Assembly: GCA_963728295.1 (NCBI GenBank)
Contig: CAVSKB010000019.1
Location: 744,001-808,000, forward strand
DNA: 64,000 nucleotides
Source: DATJKD01 sp963728295
Lineage (GTDB): Bacteria > Pseudomonadota > Gammaproteobacteria > Steroidobacterales > Steroidobacteraceae
Direction of reading: 5' to 3'
How positions within the stretch are numbered: position 1 is the first letter of the stretch; every line of letters starts with the position of its first letter. The translations under genes and the position numbers were made by a program. Below, in pieces: positions 44,384 to 53,503 of the stretch. The notes beneath the pieces are model-generated. The model was given only the letters and a program-made list of their open reading frames with translations. It was not told the DNA's origin and did not search any database.

Positions 44384-44871
44384 CCCACGTCGACCCAGCG
44401 CCCGAACTTCCACCCGACCTCGCGCATCACGCCCGAGTGCACAAAGCCGAGACGCTCGTGAAGCGCGATGCTCGCCGGGTTCGGGAGCGCGATGCCGGCC
44501 AGGACCACGTGCACGTCACGACGGCGAAGCTCCGCCAGGAGCGCTTCGTAGATTCGTCGGCCGTGACCCCGGCGCTGGAACCGCGCGTCCACATACACGC
44601 TGCTCTCGACCGTGTACCGATACGCCGCACGCGTCTTCCAGGTCGAGGCCCTGGCATAGCCGGCGAGCACACCCGTGTCCTCGATCACTAGCCAGGGCAG
44701 CGTTGCCGCACGGATCCGGCGGGCCATCTCCCGCGCCTCGAGCGGTGTTTCGTCAAAGGTTACGGTCGTATCGGTGACGTGGTGGTTGTAGATCGCACAG
44801 ATCCGCGCGGCGTCATCCGCGCGAGCAGGCCTGATCGCGAACGGCGAGGCGTCAGCGGACATTCCGCTCAT
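44362..44871 (-). CDS. GNAT family N-acetyltransferase, phosphinothricin-acetyltransferase-like
   Basis: 169 residues. The PAT-type pattern is clear: IYNHHVTDTTVTFDETP near the N-terminus, VYVDARFQRRGHGRRIYEAL for acetyl-CoA binding and HERLGFVHSGVMREVGWKFGRW-like end (ALHERLGFVHSG, REVGWKFGRWVDVGYW). Family members acetylate phosphinothricin, methionine sulfoximine or related amines. ATG 44871 overlaps the thioesterase gene by 20 bases; ATG 44862 would reduce this. Confidence 0.87.
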   Translation of the reverse strand: MSGMSADASPFAIRPARADDAARICAIYNHHVTDTTVTFDETPLEAREMARRIRAATLPWLVIEDTGVLAGYARASTWKTRAAYRYTVESSVYVDARFQRRGHGRRIYEALLAELRRRDVHVVLAGIALPNPASIALHERLGFVHSGVMREVGWKFGRWVDVGYWALVV

Positions 44872-45313
44872 GCCCCGGCAGCGCGACGAACTCGCCGATG
44901 AATGCGCCCGCCCGGGCACCCGCAAAGCTCAGGGTCGCGCGCATTTCGATACGTGCCGGCCGGCCGCGCGCGACTGCCGACCGGAACCGCTGCCAGCGCT
45001 CCTCACCCGGCGCGGTCGCCTCTGCTTCGAACTCACCGGCGATGGCCTGCTCGAAGTCCATCTCGCTGCGCCGGATCACGAGCCGCCCGGCGAAACCCTC
45101 GGCCGTGAGCCGCAGGTGCAGCAGCGCCCACGCGGCGAGTGTCGCGACCGCCGCGGCGCTGCCGCCGAACACGGTGCGGCGATGATTGATGTTGGGCGCG
45201 AGCGGCGCGGCGAGACGCACCTGCGCCGGGGAGGCTTCGAGGACCGTTACCTGCATCGCCGCGGAGAGCGGGATGTGCTCGTGCAGGTAGTGTTCGAGTT
45301 CCCGCGGATTCAT
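44852..45313 (-). CDS. YiiD-C-type hotdog thioesterase domain protein
   Basis: 153 residues resembling the putative thioesterase domain found at the C-terminus of YiiD. LAPNINHRRTVFGGSAAAVATLAAWALLHL is the conserved region (NxH then T-V-F-G-G-S). Substrate unknown, probably an acyl-CoA or acyl-ACP. It overlaps the HisN-like gene by four bases (ATGA) and the downstream GNAT gene by about 20, so the three form a minus-strand operon. Confidence 0.82.
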   Translation of the reverse strand: MNPRELEHYLHEHIPLSAAMQVTVLEASPAQVRLAAPLAPNINHRRTVFGGSAAAVATLAAWALLHLRLTAEGFAGRLVIRRSEMDFEQAIAGEFEAEATAPGEERWQRFRSAVARGRPARIEMRATLSFAGARAGAFIGEFVALPGHERNVR

Positions 45314-46077
45314 GCATCCAGCGCGGCCAGGACGGCCGGGTGCAGCACGCCATTCGTCGCCAGCACGCTCGTACTGTCGAGCCCCATCGGCCGGCCATCC
45401 AGGTCGGTGAACCTGCCCCCCGCCGCCTCGACGATCACCGCGCAGGCACCTACGTCGAGGATGTTCACGTCCGACTCGATCACGGCGTCGATGCGGCCCG
45501 ACGCAAGCAGGTGGTAGTGAAGAAAGTCCCCATAGCCTCGGATCCGCGACAGCCGGCCGATCATCCGCCCGACCGCGGGCCAGCGCGGACCCGTCGCAAG
45601 CGTTTTCAGGTTGCCGGTGGAGAGCGCCGCCGATTCGAGCGTGTCGATGTGGCTAACGGCGATGGGCGCGTCATTGAGCCAGGCGCCCACGCCGATCTCA
45701 GCGTAGGCCAGTTCGCCGTAGACGGGCGCCGAGGACACGCCCACGATCAGTCGGCCCCTGTACATGAGCGCGATCTGTGTCGAAAACATCGGATACTCGC
45801 GCACGAAGGCCTTGGTGCCGTCGATCGGGTCGACGATCCAGACATGATCGGCGTCGAGGGAGGTCGTGCCGGTTTCCTCGCCGTAAAAACCGTGCCCGGG
45901 AAACCGCCCCGTCACGATGCCGCGGATGACCTTCTCCGCCTCGACGTCGGCTTCCGTGACCGGCGACTTGTCGGCCTTGATCGTGACCTTGAGATTGCGC
46001 TGGTAGTAGCGCCGGATCACGTCCGCCGCGGCGGTAGCGGCGTCGAGCGCGGCGGTCAGGAACTCCGAGTGACCCAT
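45310..46077 (-). CDS. Inositol monophosphatase family protein, probable histidinol-phosphatase
   Basis: 255 residues. Metal and phosphate motifs are present: YGEETGT, WIVDPIDGTKAF and NILDVGACAVIVEAAGG. The KADKSPVTEADVEAE entry fits HisN-type histidinol-phosphatases as well as inositol monophosphatases. Without other histidine genes here the substrate is not fixed. It is the first gene of the three-gene minus-strand operon, divergent from the DUF4382 gene. Confidence 0.85.
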   Translation of the reverse strand: MGHSEFLTAALDAATAAADVIRRYYQRNLKVTIKADKSPVTEADVEAEKVIRGIVTGRFPGHGFYGEETGTTSLDADHVWIVDPIDGTKAFVREYPMFSTQIALMYRGRLIVGVSSAPVYGELAYAEIGVGAWLNDAPIAVSHIDTLESAALSTGNLKTLATGPRWPAVGRMIGRLSRIRGYGDFLHYHLLASGRIDAVIESDVNILDVGACAVIVEAAGGRFTDLDGRPMGLDSTSVLATNGVLHPAVLAALDA

Positions 46078-46190
46078 GACGTATTCGACCTCCTGCGATG
46101 CGCACCGACGCTGTGATGTCGACGTTTCCGGATCCTGCGTTCAACATATCAGCTTCGGAACCACGTTGCGCCAGAGGAGTCGGAGTCTGG

Positions 46191-47076
46191 ATGGGACGTT
46201 CAGAGTCAACGCGCATGCGCTGCGGCAGGCGTTGCGCATTCAGCGCCGCTGTCGCGATCGGGGCGCTGCTGGCCGGATGCGAAGGCAGGCTGAGCGCGGA
46301 TCTCGCAACCGGATCCGCCGGCTGACCCCGAGATCAACCAGGTGCGGATCAGCCTGCTCGGCCTCGAGTTCCGCAAGAGCGACGGCGGGACCGCGACCCT
46401 CGAGTTTCGCGCCGGGGAGCCTGTCGACCTGCTCGATTTGCGCGAGGGCGATCCGATGCGCCTGTTCACCGGTGAGCAACTGCCAGCGGGGCAATACACC
46501 GGGGTGCGGCTGCTGTTCGACGAGGGCGAAGATGGGACCGTGGTCAGCACGAACGGCGACGTGTTCCCGCTCCTTCTGTCCGACGGCCCGTTCGCCCAGG
46601 TCGACTTCACCGTCCAGGACGACGAAAGCAGCCGTGAGCTCCTGACCCTTACGCTGGATCTGCGCCAGTCCCTGCGCTTCGACGACGTCGACGATGAACA
46701 CACACTGACTCCGGTCCTGCGCACGGTACGCACGGACGAGGCGGCGCAGGTCCAAGGGGGCGTGAACGCAAGCTGCCCGGCGGGCACGTCCCTGATTCTG
46801 GGCGGCGCGGTCTATGCGTTCGCCGGCGCAGATGCCACCCCCGACGATCTCGACGGCGCGGCGGCCGAGCCTTACGCCACGACCAGCGTGGTGCTCGACT
46901 CGGACAGCGGCCAGTTCAGCTACGCATTGCGTTTTCTTCCCGCGGGCGATTACACGCTCGCCCTCTCATGCAGGGGCAACGAGGACGAGCTGGGCACGGA
47001 CGACGACCTGGAGTTCGGCGATGCCCAGAGCGTGAGCATCGAGGCGGGGGAAGTGCTGCAGCGCAATTTCAGTTGA
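46191..47076 (+). CDS. DUF4382 domain lipoprotein, frameshifted
   Basis: About 294 residues after correction. The N-terminus ends in a lipoprotein signal (AVAIGALLAGC, lipobox LAGC). The DUF4382 domain then begins with NQVRISLLGLEFRKSDGG and continues through GQYTGVRLLFDEGEDG; a second beta-domain (SLILGGAVYAFAGADATP, YTLALSCRGNEDEL) follows. Function unknown. The frame is broken between LATGSAG and ADPEINQ, near 46318-46325, where one extra base creates a premature stop. It ends eight bases into the convergent hydrolase gene. Confidence 0.75.
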
Positions 47077-48502
47077 AAGCCTTCAGCACCTCTCGGGTCA
47101 GGTCCCAGCGATCGAATCCCTGTTTGCCGAAGTCGAGTCCACGACGCACGATCACGAGCCTGTGCGAGGGCACGACGATGACGTACTGCCCGCGGTTCCC
47201 GGCGGCGGCGTAGGCGTCCCTGGGCACGTCGTGCCGGTCGGCCGGCACCAGCCACCATTGCCCGCCGTACTGCCGCCCCGTCGTGGCCGTCGCAGGCGCC
47301 GGCGTGCGCACGAAGTCGATCCACGCCTGCGAAACCAGCCGCTCGCCGTTCCAGACACCGCCGTTCAGGTACAAGAGACCAAAGCGCGCCAGGTCGCGCG
47401 AGTTCGAGTACACCTGGCTGCTCAGCACGAAGTCGCCGAAGCGGTCGACGCTCACGAGCGTGTTGCGCATGCCGATGCGATCGAGGAGCGCCCGCCTCGG
47501 AAACTCGAGATACGTGCGGGCGTTGCCGAGCGCGCGCTTCATGGCGTAGACGGCGAGCAGCGTGTCGTAGTTCTCGTAGTTCCACGCAGTGCCGGGCTCG
47601 CGCGCGAGCGGGCGGCTCCGCGCGCCTGCAGTCGAGCTCGCGCCCGCCCAGTAGGAGAGGCCCGACCCGGTCGCGTATTCGAGCCCGTCGTCGTCCACGG
47701 GCTCGAGGCCGCTCGCCATGTTGAGCACGTGACGCAGCGTGATGCGGGCGCGCGGGTCGGTTCCCGCCGCAGCGCCCGCCGGCAGCCAGTCGACGTCGAG
47801 TGGTGCGTCGAGCGACATCTTTCCACGATCGACGAGCATTCCTATCAGCGTCGCGGTGATGCTCTTTGCCGCGGACCAGGTGCGCGTACGTGTGCCGACG
47901 TCGACACCCGGGGCGTAGCGCTCATGGACGAGCCTGCCGTCGTGCACGACGAGCAGACTCAACGTCACCTGTTCCGGCGACTCGCGATCAAAGGCCCAGT
48001 CGGACGCCGCCGTGAGCGCCGCTGCATCGATGCCGGCAGGCAGCTCGGTATCCTCGATGAGGTCGCCCTCCGGCCAGGCGATCTTCGCGGGATCCCCCGG
48101 TGGCGGCGGCATGGCGAGTGATGGCAGCTCGTCGATCGCCTCGAAGCCCTGATCGGGCGCGAGGATCACGCAGCCGACACCATCGCGAAAGGCGGCGCGC
48201 ATGACGGGTGTTGGGCCCGAGACGGCGCCGACCGCCACTGTCCTTCGAACACGGTCGACGACGTAGTCGCCACCGGTTGGCGTGCCGACCGGTTGCGGCA
48301 GGAACGCAAGCTCCTGGGCGAAGACCTGCTCGAGCGTCCGGTGACTCGTGAAGAGGCCGTTGCACATCATGAGCGCCTGCTGCCCGTGCCGGATCATCTG
48401 GCGCTGCGGGGCCCAGTAGTCGTATCGCTCGACTTGCTCGGCCGAGCCTGTGGCGGGCACGAACGTCAGGGACGCGAGCATGATCGCAAGGCGGCGGATC
48501 AT
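47069..48502 (-). CDS. Beta-lactamase-fold serine hydrolase (class C / esterase family)
   Basis: 477 residues with a signal peptide (about 1-21). The catalytic SxxK is WSAAKS and the YxN motif is NYENYD; a late RGQYVIVVPSH fits the third motif region. The first 140 residues are an extension seen in the 6-aminohexanoate-dimer-hydrolase-like subgroup. This fold includes esterases, peptidases and amidases; substrate unknown. A beta-lactamase resistance role is not implied. Confidence 0.83.
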   Translation of the reverse strand: MIRRLAIMLASLTFVPATGSAEQVERYDYWAPQRQMIRHGQQALMMCNGLFTSHRTLEQVFAQELAFLPQPVGTPTGGDYVVDRVRRTVAVGAVSGPTPVMRAAFRDGVGCVILAPDQGFEAIDELPSLAMPPPPGDPAKIAWPEGDLIEDTELPAGIDAAALTAASDWAFDRESPEQVTLSLLVVHDGRLVHERYAPGVDVGTRTRTWSAAKSITATLIGMLVDRGKMSLDAPLDVDWLPAGAAAGTDPRARITLRHVLNMASGLEPVDDDGLEYATGSGLSYWAGASSTAGARSRPLAREPGTAWNYENYDTLLAVYAMKRALGNARTYLEFPRRALLDRIGMRNTLVSVDRFGDFVLSSQVYSNSRDLARFGLLYLNGGVWNGERLVSQAWIDFVRTPAPATATTGRQYGGQWWLVPADRHDVPRDAYAAAGNRGQYVIVVPSHRLVIVRRGLDFGKQGFDRWDLTREVLKAFN

Positions 48503-48559
48503 GGCGTCGGATGATAGCGACTGGCTTGACAGCCTTCCCGTCCTTCCATACGTTGCTCG

Positions 48560-48756
48560 TGCCGCCAGGTGATCCCGCGCGTAAGCGTCGGGATAACGGG
48601 AAGCCGGTTCGAAGCCGGCGCTGCCCCCGCAACGGTAGTCGAGTCAATGCTGCATCGGCCGGATCGTCCGGCACCCACTGCGTTCCGATGGGCGTGGGAA
48701 GGGGATGCATGCCGGGTCGCAAGACCTGCTCGAGAGCCCGGAGACCGGCCTGACGG
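48560..48756 (+). ncRNA. Cobalamin (AdoCbl) riboswitch upstream of btuB
   Basis: The conserved core is recognisable in order: CCAGGTG near the 5' end, AACGGGAAGCCGG with GAAGCCGGCGCTGCCCCCGC (B12 box region), and the closing GAGCCCGGAGACCGGCC at about 48733-48750. Spacing and order match the cobalamin riboswitch family. It lies about 110 bases upstream of btuB, divergent from the hydrolase gene. Binding of B12 should switch btuB off. Confidence 0.92.
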
Positions 48757-48806
48757 TATGAGACCAGCCACGCGGCGGGCGGGCGGCGGGTGTGTGCCTT
48801 CGGGCC

Positions 48807-48866
48807 GAACCCCCTCCTCCTGCCAGGCTGGATGCACCGTCACCTTGCGGGAGCGCTTGGGGGTTC
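48807..48866 (+). promoter_or_regulatory. Shine-Dalgarno sequestering hairpin, riboswitch expression platform
   Basis: GAACCCCC (48807-48814) is the exact complement of GGGGGTTC (48859-48866), which contains the btuB ribosome-binding G-run three bases before the ATG. Pairing would hide the ribosome site, suggesting translational control. A G-rich tract at about 48776-48790 (GCGGGCGGGCGGCGGG) could pair with the C-run instead and free the site. This is a fold prediction by eye. Confidence 0.6.
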
Positions 48867-48868
48867 AA

Positions 48869-50689
48869 ATGCTCGATTCATCCGGATTGCCTCTTCGAGG
48901 CGCCTGCGTCGCGGTATCGATTGCGGTCGCCGCACCGGTCGTTGCCCAGGATTCGGTGCCCGAAGACCGACGCGTCGTCGTCACCGCGACGCGCGTGCCG
49001 ACGCCGATCGAGGAAGTACTGGCCTCGGTCATCGTGATCGGTCGCGAGGAGATCGATCGCAGCCTGGCGGGCGATGCCGCCGATCTGCTGCGGTTTCACG
49101 CCGGGCTCGAGATTGGTCGCAACGGTGGGCCCGGCCAGACGACCTCGATCTTCATCCGCGGTGCCGAGAGCAACCACACGCTGGTGATGATCGACGGCGT
49201 GCGGATCAACCCAGGCACGATCGGACAGCCGCCACTGCAGAACCTCGCGCCCGGACTGATCGAGCGGATCGAGGTCGTCAAGGGCCCGCGCTCCGCGCTC
49301 TACGGGACCGATGCGATCGGCGGCGTCGTCAATGTCATCACGCGGCGCGGGTCACGCGACGGCTGGACGGCGGAAGTCGGATACGGAGATTACGAGACGA
49401 GCGAGGCAAGCTTCAGCGGCGGATTCTCGGGGCGCGCGGGCGATCTGGACCTGGGGCTTTCCTGGATCGACAGCCAGGGCTTCCCGACCCGCAGCGACGA
49501 TTCGGTGGACCGCGGCTTCGACAACCTGAGTCTCACGATGGGCGGGCACTCGGCCGTCGGCGCGATGGATCTGACGGCGCGTCTCTGGCATGCGGAAGGC
49601 AACACCGAATATTCCGATTTCTTCCTGGCGCCGGTCGATCAGGACTTCGACAACTCCGCGGCCTCGCTGAGCGGCGCGGTCGCGACCGGTGGCCAGGGTC
49701 GCCTGACCATCACCGCCGCCTACATGAAAGACGAGATCCGTCAGAACCAATCGCCGGACTTCCTCGAGACGGGCCGGCTGACGCTCGACGCGCAGCAGGA
49801 CTGGCGCGTGAACGACCAGCACTCGGTCTCGGCGGGCGTGCAGTACTCGGACGAGGACGCCGAGTCGCTATCCTTCGGCTTGCCGTTCGACGAGACGACC
49901 GAGTTCTGGAACCTGTTCGTGCAGGATCAGCTCGATTACGGGGCGCACCGCGGCGTATTGGCGGTCGGCTACACCGATCACGAGACCGCCGGCAGCGAAG
50001 TCACGTGGAACGCCGAGTATGCCTACGCCTTTGGCGATGCCACGGAGCTCGTGCTGTCCGGCGGCACGGGGTTTCACGCTCCCGACGCCACCGACCGGTT
50101 TGGCTTCGCTGGCAACCCGGCGCTCGAGCCGGAGCGGTCGAAGAGCCTCGCCGCGGAGTTGCGCCACCACATCGGTGAACGACACGCGTTCCGGCTGGGC
50201 GTCTACGAGAACGAGATCGAGGACCTGATCGAGTTCGTGCCGCTGCCTGTTGACCCGTTTGGTGAGATCCGTAACGTCGCGGAAGCGCGCATCCAGGGCG
50301 TCGAAGCAGGCTACGCATATGCAGGCGAACTCTGGTCGCTCGATGCCGAGCTCGCGCTCGCCGATCCGGAGAATCGCAGCACCGGGGAGCAACTGCCGCG
50401 GCGGGCGAAGGAAAGCTTCACGCTCGCTGTCCTGCGGCGCTTCGAGCGGTTCGACCTCGGGGTCAACCTGCTCGCGGTGGGCGAGCGGACTGACGTCGGC
50501 TTCCCCGACCCGGTCGAGCTCGACGGCTACGTGCTCGTCGATCTGACCGCGGGCCTCCGGATCACCGATCGACTGTCCTTGCGCGCGCGCGTCGAGAACC
50601 TGCTGGACGAGGATTACGAGCTGGCGGACGGATTCAACACACCGGAGCGCGGCGTGTACGTGGCGCTTCGCTACGGGCAATCGAGATAG
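48869..50689 (+). CDS. btuB: TonB-dependent vitamin B12 receptor
   Basis: 606 residues. A signal peptide (about 1-25) precedes a TonB-box-like stretch (DRRVVVTATR), a plug domain (SVIVIGREEIDRSLAGDAADLLR, GPRSALYGTDAIGGVVNVITR) and a 22-strand barrel ending in YGQSR-type C-terminus (VYVALRY). It imports cobalamin across the outer membrane with TonB energy. ATG 48869 was chosen because it starts the signal peptide and follows the sequestered G-run; the longer open frame overlaps the riboswitch. Confidence 0.93.
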   Translation: MLDSSGLPLRGACVAVSIAVAAPVVAQDSVPEDRRVVVTATRVPTPIEEVLASVIVIGREEIDRSLAGDAADLLRFHAGLEIGRNGGPGQTTSIFIRGAESNHTLVMIDGVRINPGTIGQPPLQNLAPGLIERIEVVKGPRSALYGTDAIGGVVNVITRRGSRDGWTAEVGYGDYETSEASFSGGFSGRAGDLDLGLSWIDSQGFPTRSDDSVDRGFDNLSLTMGGHSAVGAMDLTARLWHAEGNTEYSDFFLAPVDQDFDNSAASLSGAVATGGQGRLTITAAYMKDEIRQNQSPDFLETGRLTLDAQQDWRVNDQHSVSAGVQYSDEDAESLSFGLPFDETTEFWNLFVQDQLDYGAHRGVLAVGYTDHETAGSEVTWNAEYAYAFGDATELVLSGGTGFHAPDATDRFGFAGNPALEPERSKSLAAELRHHIGERHAFRLGVYENEIEDLIEFVPLPVDPFGEIRNVAEARIQGVEAGYAYAGELWSLDAELALADPENRSTGEQLPRRAKESFTLAVLRRFERFDLGVNLLAVGERTDVGFPDPVELDGYVLVDLTAGLRITDRLSLRARVENLLDEDYELADGFNTPERGVYVALRYGQSR

Positions 50690-50743
50690 CGAGCACGATC
50701 ACGCGGCGCTAAGCTCGCGGACTCGCCAAGGAGGTACCGCATC

Positions 50744-51409
50744 ATGGCAACCAGGAAATCGGCCACGCGCGCCCGTCGGCGTACCGTGAGAAAGGTCAAG
50801 TCCGCGGTCAGGAAGGGTCGACGGACCGTGCGTCGGGCAGCCCTCAAGGAAAAGGTGGCGCGCCGCAAGTCTGCCGTGCGACGGAAAGTCGCTCGACGCA
50901 AGTCTGCGGGGCGCCGGAAAGTCGCGGCCCGCGGAACCGCGGCTCGCAGGACCGCCCAGGTCAAGCGCAAGGATGGGCGGCCGGCCGACTGGCCCGCGCT
51001 CACGCCCTACATGACCGTGAGCGATGCGGGCGCGAGCCTCAAGTTCTACGACGCGGCATTCGGCTTCAAAGTCACAGGTCAGGTCATGCGAAACGATGCC
51101 GGGGCGGTCATGCACGCCGGCATGCGTCTCGGCGATACCGCGATCATGTTCGCGCCGCAGGGCATGTCGAACGAAATGCGTGCGCCCGCCGCGAGCGGCG
51201 CGACCGACAGCCTGTCGCTTTACGTGTACGTTTCCGACGTCGATGCGCTTGCCGCCCGCGCGGAGCGCGCTGGGGCAAAGGTGTTGCAGCGCCCGGCCGA
51301 TCAGTTCTGGGGCGACCGGATCGCGGTCTTCAAGGACCCGGACGGCTACCACTGGACCTTCGCCACGAACGTCGGGGAGTTCGACGCGGAAAAGGCGCCA
51401 AAGGGCTGA
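50744..51409 (+). CDS. VOC/glyoxalase-like protein with histone-H1-like basic tail
   Basis: 221 residues in two parts. Residues 1-78 are almost entirely Lys, Arg and Ala with repeats of the type VRRKVARRKSA, like the basic tail of H1/AlgP-type proteins, and should bind DNA or RNA. Residues about 85-210 form a PhnB/glyoxalase VOC domain (TPYMTVSDAGASLKFYDAAFGF, FKDPDGYHWTFATN). The combination is unusual. A GGAGGT lies upstream of ATG 50744. It may share a transcript with btuB, 54 bases upstream. Substrate unknown. Confidence 0.83.
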   Translation: MATRKSATRARRRTVRKVKSAVRKGRRTVRRAALKEKVARRKSAVRRKVARRKSAGRRKVAARGTAARRTAQVKRKDGRPADWPALTPYMTVSDAGASLKFYDAAFGFKVTGQVMRNDAGAVMHAGMRLGDTAIMFAPQGMSNEMRAPAASGATDSLSLYVYVSDVDALAARAERAGAKVLQRPADQFWGDRIAVFKDPDGYHWTFATNVGEFDAEKAPKG

Positions 51410-51419
51410 GGCCGTCGCG

Positions 51420-51969
51420 ATGGGAAATCGGCTGAGCCGGATCTACACGCGCACCGGCGACGATGGGACGACCGGGCTCGGCGACGGCACGCGGGTGCCC
51501 AAGGAGCACCCGCGCGTCGAGGCCTATGGCTCGGTCGACGAGGCATCGAGCGCGATCGGCATGGTGCTGGCGGTGCCCGGCCTTCCCACCGGCGATCACC
51601 GAGTGCCTGGTCGAGGTGCAGCACGAGCTGTTCGACCTGGGCGGCGAGCTCTGCATCCCGGGGCACCGCGCCATCACCGATGCGCACGTGACGCGGCTCG
51701 AGCACGCGCTGGACGGCTTCAACGAGCCACTGCCGCCTCTAAAGGACTTCATCCTGCCGGGCGGCGGCGCAGCGGCCGGTGCCTGTCATCTCGCGCGCAC
51801 GATTACGCGGCGCGCGGAGCGGCGCGTCTGGGAACTGGCCCGCACCGAGCCGGTAGCACCGCCGGTCGCGCAGTACCTGAACCGGCTGTCCGACCTGCTG
51901 TTCGTCGTCGCGCGCGTGCTGGCACGGCACGAGAGCGGCAGCGAGGTGCTCTGGCGTCATCAGCGGTAG
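51420..51969 (+). CDS. Cob(I)alamin adenosyltransferase (PduO type), frameshifted
   Basis: About 182 residues after correction. PduO-type ATR converts cob(I)alamin to adenosylcobalamin. SRIYTRTGDDGTTGLGDGTRV is split here as the ATP loop (YTRTGDDGTTGLGDG), followed by VEAYGSVDEASSAIG; the downstream part has LPGGGAAAGACHLARTITRRAERR and the C-terminal YLNRLSDLLFVVARV. One extra base near 51585-51592 separates VPGLPT from AITECLVEVQHELFDLGGEL. It starts 11 bases after the VOC gene, and its 3' end overlaps the convergent btuF by 10 bases. Confidence 0.88.
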
Positions 51970-52796
51970 TTCTTGCGGGCGTCGTCGAGGGCTGCGCAGG
52001 TAGCGCGGGTGCCGGCCGCGAGCCGCGGCGTGGCGCGCGCCATGGTGTCGGCGGGCAGCGCGTAGACCGCGCCGGTGCGCACGGCGCGGACGCTCTCCCA
52101 GCGCCGCCACATCGCGAGCGGATCCGCGATCGTGTCGTCGGTGCTCACGATCACCTCCGGATCCGCGGCGATGACCGCCTCGAGCGATACTGGCGGCGCG
52201 AGCTGCGGCAGGTCGGCGAACACGTTGCGCCCGCCGCAGAGTTCGACGACCTCGCTGATGATGTGCCGGCCGTTCACGGTGTAGACCGGCTGATCGTCGA
52301 GCTGGATGAACACGCTCACGGGCCGCGCCGACCGGTGGAGACGCCGCAGCTCGGAGATTTCCCGATCGAATCCCGCGGCGGCGGCCTCGGCCACCGCTGG
52401 CGTCCCGGCGATCGCACCGATGGTCCGGAGCGCGATCGGTACGTCGGCGAGACGGTAGGTCGCGATCTCGCGGTGAGTGAGCTTGAGCGCATCGAGACGC
52501 TCGACCACGTCGTCGGGCGTGCCAGACGCCCAGGTCAGGACCATGTCCGGCTGCAGGGCCAGCAACCGCTCCATGTCGACGCGCCAGGCGTCGCCGATGC
52601 GCGGCAGGCTTCGCGCCTCCGTGGGGTAATCGCTGTACTCGACGACCCCGACGAGGAGGTCGCCCGCGCCCGCGGCGTACACGAGTTCGGTGAGATGTGG
52701 CGCGAGGCTCACGATCCGCGGCCGTGCCGGCGCGGCCTGGGCCGCGGCGCCGGCGAGCAGTACCACGACAACGAACGACGCGAGCCGTCGCCTCAC
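51960..52796 (-). CDS. btuF: Periplasmic cobalamin-binding protein BtuF-like
   Basis: 278 residues with a signal peptide (about 1-22). The class III binding-protein fold is visible: PRIVSLAPHLTELVYAAGAGD, VGVVEYSDYP, MERLLALQPDMVLTW and LPQLAPPVSLEAVIAADPEVIV. It delivers cobalamin to a BtuCD-type transporter, whose genes are at 17.2 and 21.9 kb. GTG 52796 overlaps the ampD stop by four bases (GTGA), so the two are translated together. Confidence 0.88.
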   Translation of the reverse strand: MRRRLASFVVVVLLAGAAAQAAPARPRIVSLAPHLTELVYAAGAGDLLVGVVEYSDYPTEARSLPRIGDAWRVDMERLLALQPDMVLTWASGTPDDVVERLDALKLTHREIATYRLADVPIALRTIGAIAGTPAVAEAAAAGFDREISELRRLHRSARPVSVFIQLDDQPVYTVNGRHIISEVVELCGGRNVFADLPQLAPPVSLEAVIAADPEVIVSTDDTIADPLAMWRRWESVRAVRTGAVYALPADTMARATPRLAAGTRATCAALDDARKNYR

Positions 52797-53404
52797 GCGC
52801 CCGCGAGCTCGGTCTCGAAGCGCAGCAGCGCGCGGAGCAGCGGCCAGTCGAAGGCCAGTCCCGGATCGGTCTTGCGGCCCGGCGCGACGTCGCTGTGGCC
52901 GACGACGGCTTCCACCGACAGCCCTGGATAGACCCCGATCAGGGCCGAGATCAGCCGTGCAAGCCGAACGTACTGGATGGATTCGTACGCGCTGGCGTCG
53001 GTGCCTTCGAGCTCGATACCGATCGAGAAGTCGTTGCAGCCGCTCCGTCCCTGCCACTGCGACGGACCGGCATGCCACGCGCGGCGCTGAAACGGCACGT
53101 ATTGCACGATCTCGCCGTCGCGGCGGATGAGCGCATGCGCGGATACGCGCAGCCCGGAGACCCCGGCAAAGAATGGGTCCGCGTCCGCGGGCAGCGTGTT
53201 GGTGAAGAGCGCGTCGATCCACGGACCCCCGAACTCGCCGGGCGGCAGGCTGATGCCATGCACCACCACGAGATCGACGACCGTCCCCGGCGGCCGATCG
53301 TCGCAATTGGGAGATTGCACCTGCCGCGCGCCGGCAAGCAATCCGGTCGTCGTGTCGATGTCGAGGCCGCTCGTGGTTCCGGACGCCCGGCTCTGTCTGC
53401 GCAT
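52793..53404 (-). CDS. ampD: 1,6-anhydro-N-acetylmuramyl-L-alanine amidase AmpD
   Basis: 203 residues of amidase family 2. Zinc ligands are seen in VVVHGISLPPGEFGG (His) and GHSDVAPGRKTDPG (His and Asp); RRAWHAGPSQWQGR and NDFSIGIELEG are typical of the recycling enzyme AmpD. It is cytoplasmic and acts in murein recycling. ATG 53404 is chosen; the frame stays open to 53488. It is divergent from bioA. Confidence 0.92.
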   Translation of the reverse strand: MRRQSRASGTTSGLDIDTTTGLLAGARQVQSPNCDDRPPGTVVDLVVVHGISLPPGEFGGPWIDALFTNTLPADADPFFAGVSGLRVSAHALIRRDGEIVQYVPFQRRAWHAGPSQWQGRSGCNDFSIGIELEGTDASAYESIQYVRLARLISALIGVYPGLSVEAVVGHSDVAPGRKTDPGLAFDWPLLRALLRFETELAGA

Positions 53405-53503
53405 CCGGGCATGATGCCCGTCGCCCCGGCACGCCGCCAGCCGCGCGGTACCCGCTGACCGGAAGCGTCTAGAATTCCGGCGCGGCAAGAACGCGGAACT
53501 CGG

